A stretch of 64,000 nt of DNA from NCBI GenBank assembly GCA_964583335.1, contig CAZOVG010000001.1:248001-312000 (forward strand). The letters run 5' to 3'. Made by a program: the position numbers and the translations under genes. Positions 62,467-64,000 of this stretch are shown one piece after another. The notes below the pieces were generated by a model that was not told the origin of the DNA, ran no database searches, and worked only from the letters and a program-made list of their open reading frames with translations. This DNA comes from JAGNKE01 sp964583335 (GTDB lineage Bacteria > Pseudomonadota > Alphaproteobacteria > Micavibrionales > Micavibrionaceae). Each line of letters starts with the position of its first letter. Positions within the stretch are counted from its first letter, which is position 1.

Positions 62467-63024
62467 ATGGATACCAAGGTTGGACCGATTGGCGGGCTTT
62501 ATAAACCGCGCGAGGCAGAAAGCGCCGATACGCGATACGGTTTGCTGCGTCAGGACTCCTTGGGCTATCGCAAGGGTCGCAAGAGACATGACGCTTCAGA
62601 GGGGCTTGAGGAAGATCAGGCGACGGTTTCGATTGAGGCCTTAATGCTCTATCTGGAGAGTTTTATCGCTCGCCGTTTCGGTGTGAGCCCCGAGGAGACC
62701 GGGCTTGAGAAGCCTCCGGGGATCAATCTGCAAAGAAGCGCAACGAATATCGAAGCGCTGCGCCTTAAAGCCGCGCATGCGGTGAAGGCCTACGAACATG
62801 CGGCGCATGTTTCGCATAAGGTTGCCCGTCAGAATGCCGCTTTTGCTCAGGGCTCCGACCTAGAGGGCAGCGATCACGAAGTCGAGTTCATTATCAGTCT
62901 TATCCGCGATCTGCGTTTATTGGCCCAGCAAGATGTCGGCTCCTTGCAAATCGAGCGCGGTGAAGGGTTTATCGAGAGCTTGGCTTCTGCCGTTCTCAAG
63001 GCCAAGCAGGATGTTTCCTTCTAA
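62467..63024 (+). CDS. Unknown helical protein
   Basis: The 185-residue protein has AGAAGG directly before the ATG at 62467, a basic N-terminal region and a long helical middle (EALRLKAAHAVKAYEHAAHVSHKVAR) that looks like a coiled coil, then EFIISLIRDLRLLAQQDVGSL. It is convergent with the regulator gene. No family recognised. Confidence 0.65.
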   Translation: MDTKVGPIGGLYKPREAESADTRYGLLRQDSLGYRKGRKRHDASEGLEEDQATVSIEALMLYLESFIARRFGVSPEETGLEKPPGINLQRSATNIEALRLKAAHAVKAYEHAAHVSHKVARQNAAFAQGSDLEGSDHEVEFIISLIRDLRLLAQQDVGSLQIERGEGFIESLASAVLKAKQDVSF

Positions 63025-63033
63025 CCTTAGATT

Positions 63034-63582
63034 TTAATTCAAAGTATAGCCGTTTTCGCTTGTGAGAAGAATGCGCGGCTCCGAGGGATTTTCCTCAATT
63101 TTTTGCCGAAGACGATAAATGTGGGTTTCCAGCGTATGGGTTTCGACGTTTTCGGCGTATTCCCAGATGGCTGTCAGAAGTTCCTTGCGGGTGACCGTAC
63201 GGCCGGTGTTTTCAAGAAGGTAAGATAGAATCCCGGTTTCCTTTTCCGTCAGTCTGATTTCGGTTTCGCTTGCGGTCAGGCGGATCGTGCCGCGCTGGCG
63301 GTTCAGCGAAAAGAGCGGGTGGCCGATGTCCTTTCCGTGATCATCGCTATCCGCTTTTTGGGCTGCGGATATGAGAGCGTCGAGCAGGGCGCCGATTTTT
63401 AGCGGCTGATTGAAGGTCAGGCTTTTTGCGCCAATCTTTGCGGTTATGGATTGCGGGTTCTCTTCGTCGGGTTCAAGTCTTATTTGCATCGCCAGCCCCG
63501 CGCTTTTGATGAAGGCCGCAAGGGCCGCGCATGTGCGGGGGTCGGCCGTGATCGTCCAAGGCTGGGTTTTTTCCTCGTGCAT
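63034..63582 (-). CDS. Winged-helix (OmpR-type) regulator with degenerate receiver
   Basis: The 182-residue protein has a C-terminal trans_reg_C domain (about 95-180): IRLTASETEIRLTEKETGILSYLLENTGRTVTRKELL, WEYAENVETHTLETHIYRLRQKI and ILLTSENGYTL. The N-terminal 90 residues have no phospho-acceptor Asp or receiver Lys motif. It is therefore unlikely to be phosphorylated in the usual way. The ATG at 63582 is preferred; an upstream start at 63660 adds a basic stretch. Its target is unknown; the divergent gene at 63695 is a natural candidate. Confidence 0.85.
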   Translation of the reverse strand: MHEEKTQPWTITADPRTCAALAAFIKSAGLAMQIRLEPDEENPQSITAKIGAKSLTFNQPLKIGALLDALISAAQKADSDDHGKDIGHPLFSLNRQRGTIRLTASETEIRLTEKETGILSYLLENTGRTVTRKELLTAIWEYAENVETHTLETHIYRLRQKIEENPSEPRILLTSENGYTLN

Positions 63583-63694
63583 AAGGGATTGTACCCGGAT
63601 TTCCCGCCTTATCAACCGTTTGGTCGATCCTTTTACCGGAGGCTGGCATAAAGGTTGCATTGATTATGGATAACGGCCTAAGGAGGGCCAGAGT

Positions 63695-64000
63695 ATGCTT
63701 GATCGTGTTGCATCCGTGCCTGAAACCTCAATTCCTGCGAGTTCCGCACTGGATGCGGCCCCTCAGAAGAGCGAAAAGAAGGAAGGCGGTTTCGGGTTTT
63801 TCGATCTTCTGGACATGATTAACCCCCTGCAACACATCCCTGTTGTCGGAACAATTTACAGGGCCATTACGGGCGATGAGATTCGCTCCATCAGCCGGAT
63901 TATCGGCGGGGCTGTTTTTGGCGGTCCGATGGGGGCGGCGAGCGGTCTGGTCACTGCTGTTATTGAGGACGGTACAGGACAGGAGCCCGGAGAACTGGCG
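63695..64000 (+). CDS. Unknown protein with Gly-rich hydrophobic segment (3' end outside window)
   Basis: The open frame from ATG 63695, with AGGAGG upstream, continues for 102 codons to the window edge. It begins with a Ser/Ala/Pro-rich head, then KKEGGFGFFDLLDMINPLQHIP, VVGTIYRAITGDEIRSISRI and IGGAVFGGPMGAASGLVTAVI, a Gly-rich hydrophobic stretch like glycine-zipper membrane proteins. Divergent from the regulator at 63034-63582. Confidence 0.7.
   Translation, partial: MLDRVASVPETSIPASSALDAAPQKSEKKEGGFGFFDLLDMINPLQHIPVVGTIYRAITGDEIRSISRIIGGAVFGGPMGAASGLVTAVIEDGTGQEPGELA

Noticed and set aside
1..64000. CRISPR arrays, tRNA or rRNA genes, intact insertion sequences or prophage genes
   Set aside because: None seen: no regularly spaced repeats, no cloverleaf or rRNA motif recognised, no transposase or phage structural ORF.

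Overview
The window looks like a chromosomal segment of an alphaproteobacterium. The evidence is the conserved block ppsR-maf-aroE-coaE-dnaQ / hemE-hemH-hemJ-rho / mnmE-mnmG-rsmG-parA-parB, the arrangement found around the replication origin in Caulobacter- and Rickettsia-type genomes. FxsA, SecB, Tim44, MltA, HslVU and Smr genes of alphaproteobacterial character lie nearby. The order level cannot be fixed by eye; a Micavibrio/Rhodospirillales-like bacterium would fit, but that is inference.

1-16.5 kb: a type IVB (Dot/Icm, IncI-Tra-like) secretion locus. On the + strand the order icmL-icmK-icmE-(icmG position)-(icmC position)-icmD-icmJ-icmB repeats the Legionella icmLKEGCDJB order. The icmC-position protein is unusual: it chains about five IcmD-like membrane hairpin modules in one 547-residue chain, followed by a separate one-module icmD gene. 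Two paralogous exported proteins of unknown function are encoded divergently at the left edge. Between icmJ and icmB sits an AT-rich minus-strand island (about 10.4-12.5 kb) with a frameshifted Rhs remnant, a probable BECR-type toxin tip with an immunity-like partner, and an imperfect direct repeat on either side of that pair.

16.5-22.7 kb: an aldo/keto reductase, an OAS/CD-NTase-like nucleotidyltransferase, two unknown proteins, MltA, a Tim44-domain protein and FxsA. 22.8-27.7 kb: secB-ppsR-maf-aroE-coaE-GATase-dnaQ, tightly packed and mostly overlapping. 27.7-31.4 kb: two overlapping paralogous unknown genes, another unknown gene and two AT-rich intergenic stretches with two perfect CtrA-type boxes (TTAA-N7-TTAA). 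This is the best candidate place for the chromosomal origin.

31.4-45.3 kb: hemE-hemH, hemJ, rho (with a textbook promoter and a long leader), a protein with eight CxxC pairs, mnmE, mnmG, rsmG, parA and parB. Four parS-type sites (one perfect, three with two mismatches) lie at 21.4, 24.4, 39.7 and 43.1 kb, on both sides of the candidate origin. 45.3-64 kb: a putative HExxH metallopeptidase, his genes (E, F, A, H, D, B), hslV and hslU separated by a tandem TerC pair, a tandem pair of periplasmic solute-binding proteins, an Smr-domain protein, a receiver-degenerate winged-helix regulator and several unknown genes.

No tRNA, rRNA, CRISPR array or intact insertion sequence was recognised.
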